From NCBI GenBank assembly GCA_964388965.1, contig CAYMCP010000023.1:1-42198 (forward strand): a stretch of DNA of 42,198 bases, written 5' to 3'. The stretch is from Albibeggiatoa sp964388965 (lineage in GTDB: Bacteria > Pseudomonadota > Gammaproteobacteria > Beggiatoales > Beggiatoaceae). Shown piece by piece: positions 9,626 through 18,263 of this stretch (positions are counted from its first letter, which is position 1; each line of letters begins with the position of its first letter). The notes beneath the pieces were generated by a model. That model saw only the letters and a program-made list of their open reading frames with translations, did not search any database and was not told where the DNA came from. The position numbers and the translations under genes were made by a program.

Positions 9626-9793
9626 ATGTGATTTATATAAGCTATGTACTGGAATTCCGCTAATCGTTTCCTAAAACGTTCTGTCTCACGAAGGCAGTCT
9701 AACCGATTCGATTGAGTCCACCACGCAAAAAATATGGAATGTTGTACAGAGCGTTAAACTTAACTCGCAACGGTATTTTTTAAAAAAAAAGCA

Positions 9794-10438
9794 ATGTTAT
9801 CTTGTACAATCAATTTTTCTTTATTACGAGCTATCGAATTGATTAGCTTATATTTTTTATTACCGTTAGTTTTTTATTTTCAATGGTTAGACAAAGCTTA
9901 TTTTCTACCGGTTTTATTTATCATACTTGTTTACGTGATTATTTTGCTAGGTCGAGATAAGCGATTTACAATCAAGCAATTGTGGCAGATAACGGAAATA
10001 AAATATTTAAAAATCATTATATTACGTTTTATATTTGCTATCATCTTGCTAACAGCATTTACCTACTATTTTTATCCTGAGTTGTTTTTACGTTTTCCCA
10101 CACAACGCCCACAATTATGGCTTATCGTCATGTTGTTATATCCAATTTTATCCGCTTATCCTCAAGAAATCATTTCAAGAGCATTTTTCTTTCAACGTTA
10201 CGCTGATTTTTTCCCTAATATCAACATCTTGATAATTGTTAATGCAATACTATTCGCATGGATGCACATTTTATTTGCTAACTGGATTGCTATTATTTTA
10301 TCATTAATTGGTGGATTATTTTTTGCGCACACTTATCAACAAACTCGTTCCGTATTACTCGTGACAATTGAACATGCTTTGTATGGCAATTTTTTATTTA
10401 CGATTGGTTTAGGTTGGTTTTTTTATCACGGTAATTAA
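9794..10438 (+). CDS. CPBP-family intramembrane metalloprotease (Abi/CAAX-like)
   Basis: A 214-residue, strongly hydrophobic protein with about six membrane segments. The three CPBP motifs are recognisable: YPQEIISRAFFFQRY near residues 121-135 (Glu and Arg of motif 1, with Gln in place of the first Glu of the usual EExxxR), FAWMHILFANW (motif 2 His), and EHALYGNFLF near the C-terminus (motif 3). Members are related to Rce1-type prenyl proteases and to bacteriocin self-immunity proteins; the substrate here cannot be told. It sits 168 bp after the glutaredoxin-like gene, has only a weak ribosome binding site and converges with tolB (23 bp gap). Confidence 0.75.
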   Translation: MLSCTINFSLLRAIELISLYFLLPLVFYFQWLDKAYFLPVLFIILVYVIILLGRDKRFTIKQLWQITEIKYLKIIILRFIFAIILLTAFTYYFYPELFLRFPTQRPQLWLIVMLLYPILSAYPQEIISRAFFFQRYADFFPNINILIIVNAILFAWMHILFANWIAIILSLIGGLFFAHTYQQTRSVLLVTIEHALYGNFLFTIGLGWFFYHGN

Positions 10439-10461
10439 TTAGTTAGCTTATAACTTAATCA

Positions 10462-11739
10462 TCATTTCGGTAATGGAGACCAAGCAGGTTCTCTCACTTC
10501 ATGATTGGCAGAAACTATTAGGCGTTGCTGTATTTTCCCGTTTACTGAAACAGTTGCCAATGCAGAACCCGTTGCATATAAAATCATACCACCATTGGGC
10601 GCGAAACTAGGCGATTCATCCAAAGTGGTGCGCGTTAAGGCACTTACTTGACCGTTTGGCAAATGTAACAAAGCAATTTGATAACCTTTGCCATTATTGT
10701 GTAATAAAGCTAATTTTTGCCCATCAGGTGAAAATCGCGCCCTAGCATTGTAATGACCAATGTAAGTAACTCGTTGCGCTTTGCCGCCATAAGCCGATAT
10801 ATGATAAATTTGCGGTGTACCACTTCGATCCGAAGTAAAAACCACTGATTTACCATCCGGCGACCATTCTGGTTCTGTATCAATTGCGGGATTATTGGTA
10901 AGGCGACGTAAGCTACGCCCTTGTAAATTAATGATGTAAATTTCTGGATTTCCATCTTTGGATAACGATAACGCAATACGCAAACCATCAGGAGACCATG
11001 CAGGCGCGGAATTAAGACCTTGATAATTAGATAATAATTGGCGTTTACCAGTACGAATATTTTGAATGTATACCGCTGTTTGTTTATTTTCCATAGAAAC
11101 ATAAGCGACTTGTGTGGCGTCGGGTGACCAAGTAGGTGAAAAAATTGGTTCTGGAGATTTCAACATGACACGAGGATTTTGTCCGTCAGCGTCGGCGACG
11201 TTGAGTTGGTATTGTTTGTTTTTACCTCGACCCTGCACAGTAACATAAATAATACTGGTACTGAAAATACCTTTTTCTCCCATCAGAGTTTGATAAATCA
11301 CATCACTTATTTTATGCGCCACACGACGTAAAGTGTGCTTATCGGCTTGATAAGTGTAATTAACTAAAGATTTAGCACTATAAATATCAACTAATTGAAA
11401 TTTAATTATAAATCCAGTTGTACGATTATTTGAAATATGACCAATCACAATATACGGTATATTAACCCGTTGCCATGCTGAAAATTGTATTTGTGGGATT
11501 TGATTGGGCTGTTGAGGTAATTGACTGATTGGTAATATGTCAAAACGTCCACTGCGATGCAAATTAGCCACAATAATTTCAGAAATTTCTTCTGTTAGGG
11601 AAACATCCGCATCACGAGCAAAAGGCACAATAGCAATCGGTTGACCACTTGCCGTACTACCACCAACAATATCAATATTGAGGGTCGCAAAAGCCGAAGA
11701 GGTAAAACTTATTAAAAATAGTAATGTCCAATTTTGCAT
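10462..11739 (-). CDS. tolB: Tol-Pal system beta-propeller protein TolB
   Basis: TolB is a periplasmic protein linking the inner-membrane Tol complex to Pal for outer-membrane constriction and stability. The 425-residue protein has a signal peptide (residues 1-18), an N-terminal domain beginning LNIDIVGGSTASGQPIAIVP, and a C-terminal six-bladed propeller with repeated phrases such as PTWSPDATQVAYVS, PAWSPDGLRIALSL, PEWSPDGKSVVFTS and ARFSPDGQKLALLH. AGAGGAAT lies just upstream of the ATG. It follows the MORN lipoprotein gene by 39 bp and probably shares its transcript. The usual downstream gene pal is missing: the next gene is a convergent CPBP protease. Confidence 0.96.
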   Translation of the reverse strand: MQNWTLLFLISFTSSAFATLNIDIVGGSTASGQPIAIVPFARDADVSLTEEISEIIVANLHRSGRFDILPISQLPQQPNQIPQIQFSAWQRVNIPYIVIGHISNNRTTGFIIKFQLVDIYSAKSLVNYTYQADKHTLRRVAHKISDVIYQTLMGEKGIFSTSIIYVTVQGRGKNKQYQLNVADADGQNPRVMLKSPEPIFSPTWSPDATQVAYVSMENKQTAVYIQNIRTGKRQLLSNYQGLNSAPAWSPDGLRIALSLSKDGNPEIYIINLQGRSLRRLTNNPAIDTEPEWSPDGKSVVFTSDRSGTPQIYHISAYGGKAQRVTYIGHYNARARFSPDGQKLALLHNNGKGYQIALLHLPNGQVSALTRTTLDESPSFAPNGGMILYATGSALATVSVNGKIQQRLIVSANHEVREPAWSPLPK

Positions 11740-11778
11740 AATAATTTATTCCTCTTCAAGTTTTGCACGGTAAGTTTT

Positions 11779-12156
11779 TTATTGAATAAGCTGAGTTTGG
11801 TTAGGTACGCCATTTTGCCAAATACCTTCCTCACGCCATCCATCAATATATTTTAATACACCACGTCCATGCGGTTTATCTGCTTTAAATTGCCCGGTAA
11901 AGCGGTCACCATTGCGCCAGATATATACGCCATTACCGTGTTTTAAGCCGGAATAAAAATCACCTTGATAAGTATCTATACCAATTGATTTACCATAACC
12001 ATGAGCTTGTCCTTGCTCATTGCATTCTCCTTGATAATAGCCGCGAATATCAGGATCGATCACTTCGCAGCCACGATGTTCAACTTCTTGTGAAGTGGTG
12101 GCGCAACCAACAACTAATAGTGAGATCATTGCACCAAGCCAGCAACGTCTATCCAT
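11779..12156 (-). CDS. MORN-repeat lipoprotein
   Basis: A 125-residue predicted lipoprotein. The signal peptide ends in a lipobox at SLLVVGC (Cys18). The mature part has at least two MORN-type repeats (YQGDFYSGLKHGNGVYIW and DRFTGQFKADKPHGRGVLKY), preceded by a partial one (GYYQGECNEQGQAHGYG). MORN repeats form flat beta-hairpin surfaces that bind lipids or proteins. The start has GAGGAGT in good position. It lies 39 bp upstream of tolB on the same strand, so a link with the Tol system is plausible, but that is inferred from context. The exact function is not known to me. Confidence 0.8.
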   Translation of the reverse strand: MDRRCWLGAMISLLVVGCATTSQEVEHRGCEVIDPDIRGYYQGECNEQGQAHGYGKSIGIDTYQGDFYSGLKHGNGVYIWRNGDRFTGQFKADKPHGRGVLKYIDGWREEGIWQNGVPNQTQLIQ

Positions 12157-12250
12157 AAAGGCTTACTCCTCAAGGCTATTTAGGGTAAAGTTTACCTAAA
12201 AAAACGGTTTTATGGAAATCAATCTGTTACATTGTAATCAGTGAAATCTA

Positions 12251-12396
12251 TAGGCGTTACGCAGTTCAAGTAAAAATTTGTCTCGTTTTCTCGCCCCAAT
12301 GGTCTGCGTTGGGAGGCAGCAAGGATGCTTTGCGTCCTGATTTATTGTCAGTTGCAAATATAGGGTAAAATTTTCATGTGAACGGCGTAACGCCTA
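12251..12396. repeat. 146-bp element with 18-bp inverted ends (MITE-like candidate)
   Basis: The left end TAGGCGTTACGCAGTTCA (12251-12268) recurs as its reverse complement at 12379-12396 with one mismatch (17 of 18). The enclosed stretch contains two consecutive hairpins (12295-12338) and no coding sequence. It fills most of the gap between guaB and the MORN gene. No second copy of these ends was noticed elsewhere in the window and no clear target duplication flanks it, so mobility is inferred from structure only. Confidence 0.5.
12295..12338. repeat. Tandem palindromes (REP-like) inside the guaB-MORN gap
   Basis: First hairpin: CCCAAT / GTTGGG (6 bp including one T-G wobble) around the 7-nt loop ggtctgc. 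Second hairpin: AGGATGC / GCGTCCT (7 bp with one wobble) around TTT at 12322-12338. The first is nearly identical to the palindrome at 16375-16393 and shares its loop pattern with those at 17083 and 37170. No T-run follows on either strand, so it is not a simple terminator. Confidence 0.65.
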
Positions 12397-12414
12397 ACTT
12401 GATTGTTTTTTGAA

Positions 12415-13890
12415 TTATGATGATGTTTCGGTACGATAATTTGGGGCTTCCTTCGTGATAGATACGTCATGTACATGGCTTTCGCGTATTCCAGCAGAGG
12501 TGACACGTACAAATTGTGGTTGTGAGCGCATGGTTTCGATGTCAGCAGAACCAGTGTAACCCATACTAGAGCGTAAACCACCGAGTAGTTGATGAATCAC
12601 GCTTAATAAAGTGCCTTTATACGGTACGCGACCTTCAATGCCTTCGGGTACAAGTTTTTCAACATCGTGCTCATCTTGAAAGTAACGATCTTTAGAGCCG
12701 TATGCCTGTGCCATCGCGCCTAGTGAACCCATACCGCGATAAGTTTTGTAAGAACGTCCTTGATATAATTCAACTTCACCTGGTGCCTCTTCCGTACCCG
12801 CTAACAAGCCACCAATCATGACTGAATGTGCCCCCGCAGCAATTGATTTGGCAATATCACCAGAAAAACGTATACCACCATCTGCGATTAATGGCACACC
12901 CGTTCCTACTAATACTTTTGCAACATTAGAAATAGCGGAAATTTGTGGTACACCTACCCCGGCAATAATCCGTGTTGTGCAAATAGACCCAGGTCCGATA
13001 CCAACTTTAACCGCATCAACACCTGCATCAAGTAAGGCTGTTGCCGCTGCTGCTGTCGCAATATTGCCACCTATCACATCCACATCAGGATAATTATTTT
13101 TTATCCAGCGTACACGCTCAATCACGCCTTTAGAGTGTCCATGTGCGGTATCCACTACAATCACATCTACATCTGCGTTGATCAAGGCTGCAATTCTCGC
13201 ATCCGTATCCTCTCCAGTACCGACCGCTGCACCAACGCGCAACCGTTGTCTTTCATCTTTACAAGCGTGTGGTTTTTCTGTAGCTTTTTGAATATCTTTT
13301 ACTGTAATCATCCCACGCAATTTAAATTCATCATTGACAACTAAAATTTTTTCAATTCTGTGTGTGTGCAATAATGCTTGAATTTCTTCTTTTTCTGCAT
13401 TTTCATGCACTGTCACTAAGCGTTCTTTTGGTGTCATAATTGTCGAAACGGGGTCTTCGTAATGGGTTTCAAATCTTAAATCTCGACTGGTGACAATACC
13501 GACTAAATCATCATTATTGTCTACGACTGGCACACCAGATATGTTATGTGCGCGTGTCAGTTCTAACACTCTACTGATCGTCGTATCGGGTGAAACGGTA
13601 AACGGATCGTTTATGATGCCACTTTCAAATTTTTTCACGATATGTACTTGACGGGCTTGTTCTTCTACTGACATATTTTTATGGATGATGCCTATACCAC
13701 CTTCTTGAGCAATTGAAATTGCTAAACGCGCCTCAGTAACGGTGTCCATCGCAGCGGAAATAATGGGAATATTAAGGGTAATATTACGACTTAATTGTGT
13801 TTGTAGATTAACCTGCTTGGGCAAAATTTCTGAATAAGCGGGGAGTAATAGGACATCGTCAAATGTAAGGGCTTCTTCAAAGATACGCAT
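12415..13890 (-). CDS. guaB: Inosine-5'-monophosphate dehydrogenase
   Basis: GuaB oxidises IMP to XMP with NAD, the committed step of GMP synthesis, in the cytoplasm. The 491-residue protein has the (beta/alpha)8 barrel interrupted by two CBS domains (about 93-205). The catalytic loop is GIGPGSICTTRI with Cys304; the phosphate-binding and flap regions (IADGGIRFSGDIAKSIAAGA, YRGMGSLGAM) are present. Length is normal for the bacterial enzyme. guaA, its frequent partner, is not downstream: a palindrome-rich 258-bp gap leads to the MORN gene. The 291 bp upstream, up to the epimerase stop, are AT-rich and hold no gene I can support. Confidence 0.97.
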   Translation of the reverse strand: MRIFEEALTFDDVLLLPAYSEILPKQVNLQTQLSRNITLNIPIISAAMDTVTEARLAISIAQEGGIGIIHKNMSVEEQARQVHIVKKFESGIINDPFTVSPDTTISRVLELTRAHNISGVPVVDNNDDLVGIVTSRDLRFETHYEDPVSTIMTPKERLVTVHENAEKEEIQALLHTHRIEKILVVNDEFKLRGMITVKDIQKATEKPHACKDERQRLRVGAAVGTGEDTDARIAALINADVDVIVVDTAHGHSKGVIERVRWIKNNYPDVDVIGGNIATAAAATALLDAGVDAVKVGIGPGSICTTRIIAGVGVPQISAISNVAKVLVGTGVPLIADGGIRFSGDIAKSIAAGAHSVMIGGLLAGTEEAPGEVELYQGRSYKTYRGMGSLGAMAQAYGSKDRYFQDEHDVEKLVPEGIEGRVPYKGTLLSVIHQLLGGLRSSMGYTGSADIETMRSQPQFVRVTSAGIRESHVHDVSITKEAPNYRTETSS

Positions 13891-14181
13891 AATTATTCGC
13901 TCTGCAACTTGGGAAAATGTCGTATCTTACACTATTTTACTTGTCAATTATTAGGGTTTGAAACAACTTGGCTTGCTTACTGGTTAGTTAAGCCTACTGA
14001 AAACCGTGAAAAATTAAAAATGCTGCTTTTTTGTACAGATTTCAAATATTGTGGTATTTTGTCATTATTTGATTTTAGACAGCGAAAAATTTTCATGCGA
14101 TTGACCTACTCAATTCAAACCCATACCACAATAAATATTTTATAACATGTTGAAATAAAAGCTATAAAAAACTTATCAAGT

Positions 14182-15192
14182 TCAATTTGGATAAAAACCT
14201 TTGTACCATGCTGCAAATTGTGCAACACCATACTCGACTGGCGTAGTTGGAGTAAAATCAAAATCTTGTTGTAATAGCGTTGTATCAGCAAAGGTTTTTA
14301 ATACATCACCTGCTTGTAGTGGTTGTAAATCCAAAATAGCTTTAATGCCTAAATATTGCTCTAACAATTCAATATAATACATTAAATTTACAGCTCGACT
14401 ACTACCAATATTGTAAATCCGATAAGGTGCTTTGCTGCTTGAAGGAACAGGTTCTAATGGGTCCCACTGCGTATTTTGTTGTGCTGGATGATTAATAACA
14501 TTTTCAATACCATCAACAATATCATCAATATAAGTAAAATCACGCACCATTTCACCGTGATTATAAACTGGAATCGGTTCACCTGCGGTCATCAAATTAG
14601 CAAATTTAAATAATGCCATGTCAGGTCTCATCCAAGGTCCGTACACAGTAAAAAAACGCAAGCCAGTACAAGCCAAGTTATATAAATGTGCGTAGCTATG
14701 CGCCATTAATTCATTCGCTTTTTTGGTTGCAGCGTATAGTGAAATAGGATGATCTACATTATCTGATTCGCTATAAGGTTGTTTGATATTCGAGCCGTAT
14801 ACAGAGCTGGAAGATGCAAAAACTAAGTGTTTTACCCCTGTTTGGCGACAACCTTCTAAAACATGCCCAAAACCTGTTAAATTCGTATCAAAATATAACT
14901 CAGGATGATCAATTGAATAGCGTACACCCGCTTGGGCTGCGAGATTAACGACGACATCAAATTGTTGTCTTGTAAATAATTCACGCATAGCAGCGCGGTC
15001 TGTAATATCAAGCAGTTGAAAATAAAAATTTTTATATAATTCTAAACGAGTGAGCCGTGCTTTTTTAAGCTCTACAGAGTAATAATCATTTAAATTGTCT
15101 ACGCCGAAAACGGTATTACCGCGCTCTAGTAGACGTTGCGCTAGCGCAGAACCGATGAAGCCTGCAACACCTGTTACTAAGATTGTGGTCAT
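14182..15192 (-). CDS. NAD-dependent nucleotide-sugar epimerase, UDP-glucuronate 4-epimerase type
   Basis: A 336-residue extended short-chain dehydrogenase. The N-terminal NAD-binding motif is TGVAGFIG (Gly8, Gly11, Gly14). The catalytic residues are Ser in FASSSSVYG (about 128-130), and Tyr153 and Lys157 in SLYAATKKAN. The phrases GVDNLNDYY, GLRFFTVYGPWMRPDMA and VRDFTYIDDI match the UDP-glucuronate 4-epimerase group (CapI/LspL/WbnF), which makes UDP-galacturonate for capsule or LPS. UDP-GlcNAc or UDP-glucose epimerase activity cannot be excluded from sequence alone. No other polysaccharide gene is adjacent. GGTAAG precedes the ATG. Confidence 0.87.
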   Translation of the reverse strand: MTTILVTGVAGFIGSALAQRLLERGNTVFGVDNLNDYYSVELKKARLTRLELYKNFYFQLLDITDRAAMRELFTRQQFDVVVNLAAQAGVRYSIDHPELYFDTNLTGFGHVLEGCRQTGVKHLVFASSSSVYGSNIKQPYSESDNVDHPISLYAATKKANELMAHSYAHLYNLACTGLRFFTVYGPWMRPDMALFKFANLMTAGEPIPVYNHGEMVRDFTYIDDIVDGIENVINHPAQQNTQWDPLEPVPSSSKAPYRIYNIGSSRAVNLMYYIELLEQYLGIKAILDLQPLQAGDVLKTFADTTLLQQDFDFTPTTPVEYGVAQFAAWYKGFYPN

Positions 15193-15379
15193 TGATGCTT
15201 ACCAAAATAGTTAGTCTTAAAAATTAAGCTTTGATGACATACAAAGCAAGTTTTTCACATCTTTCTTGCACAAACTGAACTAAATAATGAACAGTTATAA
15301 AGTTAATTGCGTTAGAATAGGCGGTATAAATTCTCATAAGAATAAATTCTCATAAAAATTGGAAGGAGATAAAATTAAA

Positions 15380-16318
15380 ATGAGCATCGCCTATATTTAT
15401 CATCCTGATTGTCTCGATCATGAAATGGGAAGCGAGCATCCCGAACAACCGGCAAGAATAAATGCGATTGAAGATAGAATCCTCAGCGCACAAATCTTTG
15501 ATTTCCTAAGACATCACGAAGCACCACTTGCTGAAAAAAAACATCTGACTCGTGTACATGATGCTAAGTATATTGATAAAGTATTATCTCATGCTAATTT
15601 ACCAGATGGGGAATATCGTTATCTTGATCCCGATACTGTCGCTACAAATAAAACACCAAAGGCGGCATTACGCGCTGCGGGCGCTGCGGTATTAGCGACT
15701 GATTTAGTATTAAGTCATAAACATCAACACAAAATTGCATTTTGCAATATACGTCCACCCGGACACCACGCAGAACGCGCTGGTGCGATGGGATTTTGTT
15801 TTTTTAATAATATTGCGATTGCAGCCGCTCGTGCAATTCATGATTATGGTTTGCGTCGCGTGGCAATAGTGGACTTCGACGTACATCATGGTAACGGTAC
15901 GGAAGACATTTTTCGTAATGAATCGCGTGTATTATTTTGCTCCACTTTTCAGCACCCTTTTTATCCTTTTTCTGGCGATGGTGTGATTAGTGATCATATC
16001 ATCAACGTACCATTGAGCGCAGGTACAAGTAGCGAAAAATTTCGTGAGGCAATCATTATGCACTGGATTCCAGCATTAACTAAATTTGCCCCTGAAATGA
16101 TTTTTATTTCTGCGGGTTTCGACGCGCATATTGAGGATGATATGGCACACCTCCGTTTACATGAAAATGATTATGCTTGGTTGACAAAAGAATTACTCGT
16201 TATTGCAGATAAATTTAGTGATGGTCGTATCGTTTCGATATTGGAAGGGGGATATAACTTATCTGCTTTGGGACGCAGTGTTGCCACGCATTTAAAAGTA
16301 TTGATGCGGATGGATTAG
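15380..16318 (+). CDS. Histone-deacetylase-family zinc hydrolase (acetoin utilisation/acetylpolyamine amidohydrolase-like)
   Basis: A 312-residue class II-type deacetylase fold. Landmarks are RPPGHHAERAGAMGFC (His129, His130), the zinc ligands Asp167 and His169 in VDFDVHHGNGTED, the third ligand Asp248 in ISAGFDAH, and the active-site Tyr292 in LEGGYNL. I chose the ATG at 15380 because GGAAGGAG sits 11 nt upstream; an in-frame TTG at 15359 would place that site inside the coding sequence. Bacterial members remove acetyl groups from polyamines, other small molecules or proteins; the substrate is not predictable here. It stands alone between the divergent epimerase and ndk. Confidence 0.9.
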   Translation: MSIAYIYHPDCLDHEMGSEHPEQPARINAIEDRILSAQIFDFLRHHEAPLAEKKHLTRVHDAKYIDKVLSHANLPDGEYRYLDPDTVATNKTPKAALRAAGAAVLATDLVLSHKHQHKIAFCNIRPPGHHAERAGAMGFCFFNNIAIAAARAIHDYGLRRVAIVDFDVHHGNGTEDIFRNESRVLFCSTFQHPFYPFSGDGVISDHIINVPLSAGTSSEKFREAIIMHWIPALTKFAPEMIFISAGFDAHIEDDMAHLRLHENDYAWLTKELLVIADKFSDGRIVSILEGGYNLSALGRSVATHLKVLMRMD

Positions 16319-16366
16319 CAGCAAATAGGCTGGCTTTAACTAAGTATTTTTCCTTCCTACAGGGAG

Positions 16367-16408
16367 TTCCTTGTCCCAATGGTCTCCGTTGGGGCGGTGC
16401 GCGAGGAA
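16367..16408. repeat. REP-like palindrome
   Basis: The core is CCCAAT (16375-16380) / GTTGGG (16388-16393) around loop ggtctcc, one base different from the loop at 12301. Outside it, TTCCT (16367-16371) pairs with AGGAA (16404-16408). It sits in the gap between the deacetylase-like gene and ndk, about 80 bp before the ndk promoter. It differs from the 12295 copy mainly outside the stem, as expected of an interspersed repeat. Confidence 0.65.
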
Positions 16409-16487
16409 ACGAGAAATAGCAAAAAATATTTTAGTGCGATTGCCCTAGATGTTTGCTAAATCACTATATCCTAATTGACTGATAAAT

Positions 16488-16496
16488 TGATATAAT
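16488..16496 (+). promoter_or_regulatory. Candidate extended -10 promoter for ndk
   Basis: The sequence TGATATAAT is an extended -10 element (TGnTATAAT) with a perfect hexamer, 32 bp before the ndk ATG. Extended -10 promoters can work with a weak -35, and none is obvious here. GGAG lies 9 nt before the start codon. This supports independent transcription of ndk. Confidence 0.5.
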
Positions 16497-16528
16497 CATG
16501 CTCTCAAAACCAACTGGAGTATGTTTGA

Positions 16529-16960
16529 ATGGCGATTGAACGCACTATTTCTATTATTAAACCTGATGCTGTTGCGAAAAATGTGATTGGTAAAATTTAT
16601 TCACGTTTTGAGAAAGGTGGTTTGAAAATCATTGCTGCGAAGATGTTGCACTTATCGCGTGAGCAAGCAGAGGGTTTTTATGCAGTTCACAAAGAACGCC
16701 CATTTTTTGGTGAATTAGTGGACTTTATGATTTCCGGTCCGATAATGGTGCAAGTTTTAGAAGGTGAAGAGGCTGTTCAAAAAAATCGTGAGCTAATGGG
16801 CGCGACCAATCCAAAAGAAGCACAACAAGGTACTATCCGTGCAGATTTTGCAGAAACGATAGATGAAAATGCAGTACATGGTTCTGATAGTGCTGAAACG
16901 GCTGCAACAGAAATTGCTTATTTTTTTACTGATGCAGAGCTTTGCCCAAGAACGCGCTAA
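16529..16960 (+). CDS. ndk: Nucleoside diphosphate kinase
   Basis: Ndk transfers the gamma-phosphate between nucleoside triphosphates and diphosphates through a phosphohistidine. The 143-residue protein starts ERTISIIKPDAVAKNVIG and carries the active-site histidine His117 in NAVHGSDS. Length and motif order are exactly those of the family, including RPFFGELVDFMISGP and the nucleotide-site region GATNPKEAQQGTIR. In many gammaproteobacteria ndk precedes rlmN-pilF-rodZ, and this order is kept here, with a palindrome in the 181-bp gap before rlmN. Confidence 0.98.
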   Translation: MAIERTISIIKPDAVAKNVIGKIYSRFEKGGLKIIAAKMLHLSREQAEGFYAVHKERPFFGELVDFMISGPIMVQVLEGEEAVQKNRELMGATNPKEAQQGTIRADFAETIDENAVHGSDSAETAATEIAYFFTDAELCPRTR

Positions 16961-17082
16961 TAAATTATTTAGCAGACAGTTATCAAGTTGACACGTTGGT
17001 AACTGTTACTTTTTACAAGTTGTGAGTGAATTCTAATTACTAGCGAATAATATTTATTTCTTATTATTTCTCATTTCCTTGT

Positions 17083-17101
17083 TCCGACAACCTTCGTTGG
17101 A
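17083..17101. repeat. REP-like palindrome upstream of rlmN
   Basis: TCCGAC / GTTGGA form a 6-bp stem (one G-T wobble) around the 7-nt loop aaccttc. It lies 41 bp before the rlmN ATG, so it could form in the rlmN leader RNA. The loop shares the CTnC ending seen in the other copies, while the stem sequence differs. Confidence 0.55.
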
Positions 17102-17141
17102 GCTATCTCATGCAAAAGTATCAACTACCCACTAGAAAAAC

Positions 17142-18263
17142 ATGAATTTATTAGACTACAATCGTGAAGACCTAAGTCAATTCTTTACTGAATGGGGTGA
17201 GAAACCGTTTCGCGCGACTCAAGTATTAAAATGGGTGCATCAACTCGGTATCACAAATTTTGCTGAAATGAGTAATTTAAGTAAAGCATTACGCCAACGC
17301 TTACACGAGGAAACAGGTTTAAATCTACCACAAATCATCACTGAGCAAAAATCTCAAGATGGTACGCGCAAATGGGTATTAGAATTAATTGACGGCAATC
17401 GGATTGAGATGGTATTTATTCCCGAAGACGACCGCAACACTTTATGTATTTCTTCACAGGTTGGCTGCGCTTTAGATTGTCGATTTTGTGCGACTGCACA
17501 ACAAGGTTTTAATCGTAATTTAACTACTGGTGAAATAATCGGACAATTGTGGTTAGCAGAACACCATTTACGTGCGCAAAATATTTATGCTACTGATGCG
17601 CAGCAACGTGCAATTAGTAATGTTGTTTTAATGGGTATGGGTGAGCCATTGGCGAATTTTAAAAATGTAGTTAAAGCGGTACAATTGATGATGGATGATT
17701 TTAGCTATGGCTTATCTTGGCGACGTATTACTTTAAGCACTGCGGGTTTAGTGCCTGCAATTGGACGTTTAAAACAACAGTGTCCAGTCAATTTAGCCAT
17801 TTCGCTGCACGCACCGACTGATGAATTGCGTAATGAATTAGTACCCATTAATAAAAAATATCCAATAGCAACCTTACTCCAAGCCTGCCGTGATTATATT
17901 AAAACTGAAAATCGGCGTAAAATTACTTTTGAATACGTGATGTTACAAGATTTTAATGATACAACTAAACATGCGCAACAATTAGCTAAATTATTACGCA
18001 ATGTCCCGGCAAAAATCAATTTAATTCCATTTAATTCATTTTCAAACTCACCTTATCAGTGTTCTAGTCAAGCGCAGATTGACACCTTTCGTGATATTTT
18101 AATTAAAGCAGGCTTAATCACGGTGACGCGCAAAACTCGTGGTGACGATATTGATGCCGCTTGTGGACAATTAGTTGGACGAGTATTTAATCGTAAATTA
18201 ATTCAGATTCAGCCTATTAGCAAACAGGAGATGACAGTTAGCAAACAGGAGATGACAGAATGA
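17142..18263 (+). CDS. rlmN: Dual-specificity 23S rRNA/tRNA adenine-C2 methyltransferase
   Basis: RlmN is a radical-SAM enzyme that methylates A2503 of 23S rRNA and A37 of some tRNAs. The 373-residue protein has the 4Fe-4S motif CALDCRFC (Cys109, Cys113, Cys116) and the methyl-carrier cysteine Cys341 in DDIDAACGQL. The phrases LMGMGEPLANF, RITLSTAGLVP and AISLHAPTDELR are family hallmarks. The last 14 residues (SKQEMTV then SKQEMTE) come from a 21-bp tandem duplication that also contains the pilF ribosome binding site. The stop overlaps the pilF ATG (ATGA). First gene of the rlmN-pilF-rodZ cluster. Confidence 0.97.
   Translation: MNLLDYNREDLSQFFTEWGEKPFRATQVLKWVHQLGITNFAEMSNLSKALRQRLHEETGLNLPQIITEQKSQDGTRKWVLELIDGNRIEMVFIPEDDRNTLCISSQVGCALDCRFCATAQQGFNRNLTTGEIIGQLWLAEHHLRAQNIYATDAQQRAISNVVLMGMGEPLANFKNVVKAVQLMMDDFSYGLSWRRITLSTAGLVPAIGRLKQQCPVNLAISLHAPTDELRNELVPINKKYPIATLLQACRDYIKTENRRKITFEYVMLQDFNDTTKHAQQLAKLLRNVPAKINLIPFNSFSNSPYQCSSQAQIDTFRDILIKAGLITVTRKTRGDDIDAACGQLVGRVFNRKLIQIQPISKQEMTVSKQEMTE
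18217..18258 (+). repeat. Two perfect 21-bp tandem copies spanning the rlmN 3' end and pilF RBS
   Basis: Copies at 18217-18237 and 18238-18258 are identical. Each contains AGGAG followed by an ATG. The second copy supplies the Shine-Dalgarno 8 nt before the true pilF start (18260). The duplication adds seven residues to RlmN after the conserved fold ends, so it should be neutral for RlmN; it also duplicates a ribosome binding site. Confidence 0.9.

Noticed and set aside
9640..9735. tRNA-like 3' end (TTCGATT ... CCACCA) after the glutaredoxin-like gene
   Set aside because: The bases around TTCGA cannot form a five-pair T stem and no matching acceptor strand or anticodon arm is found.
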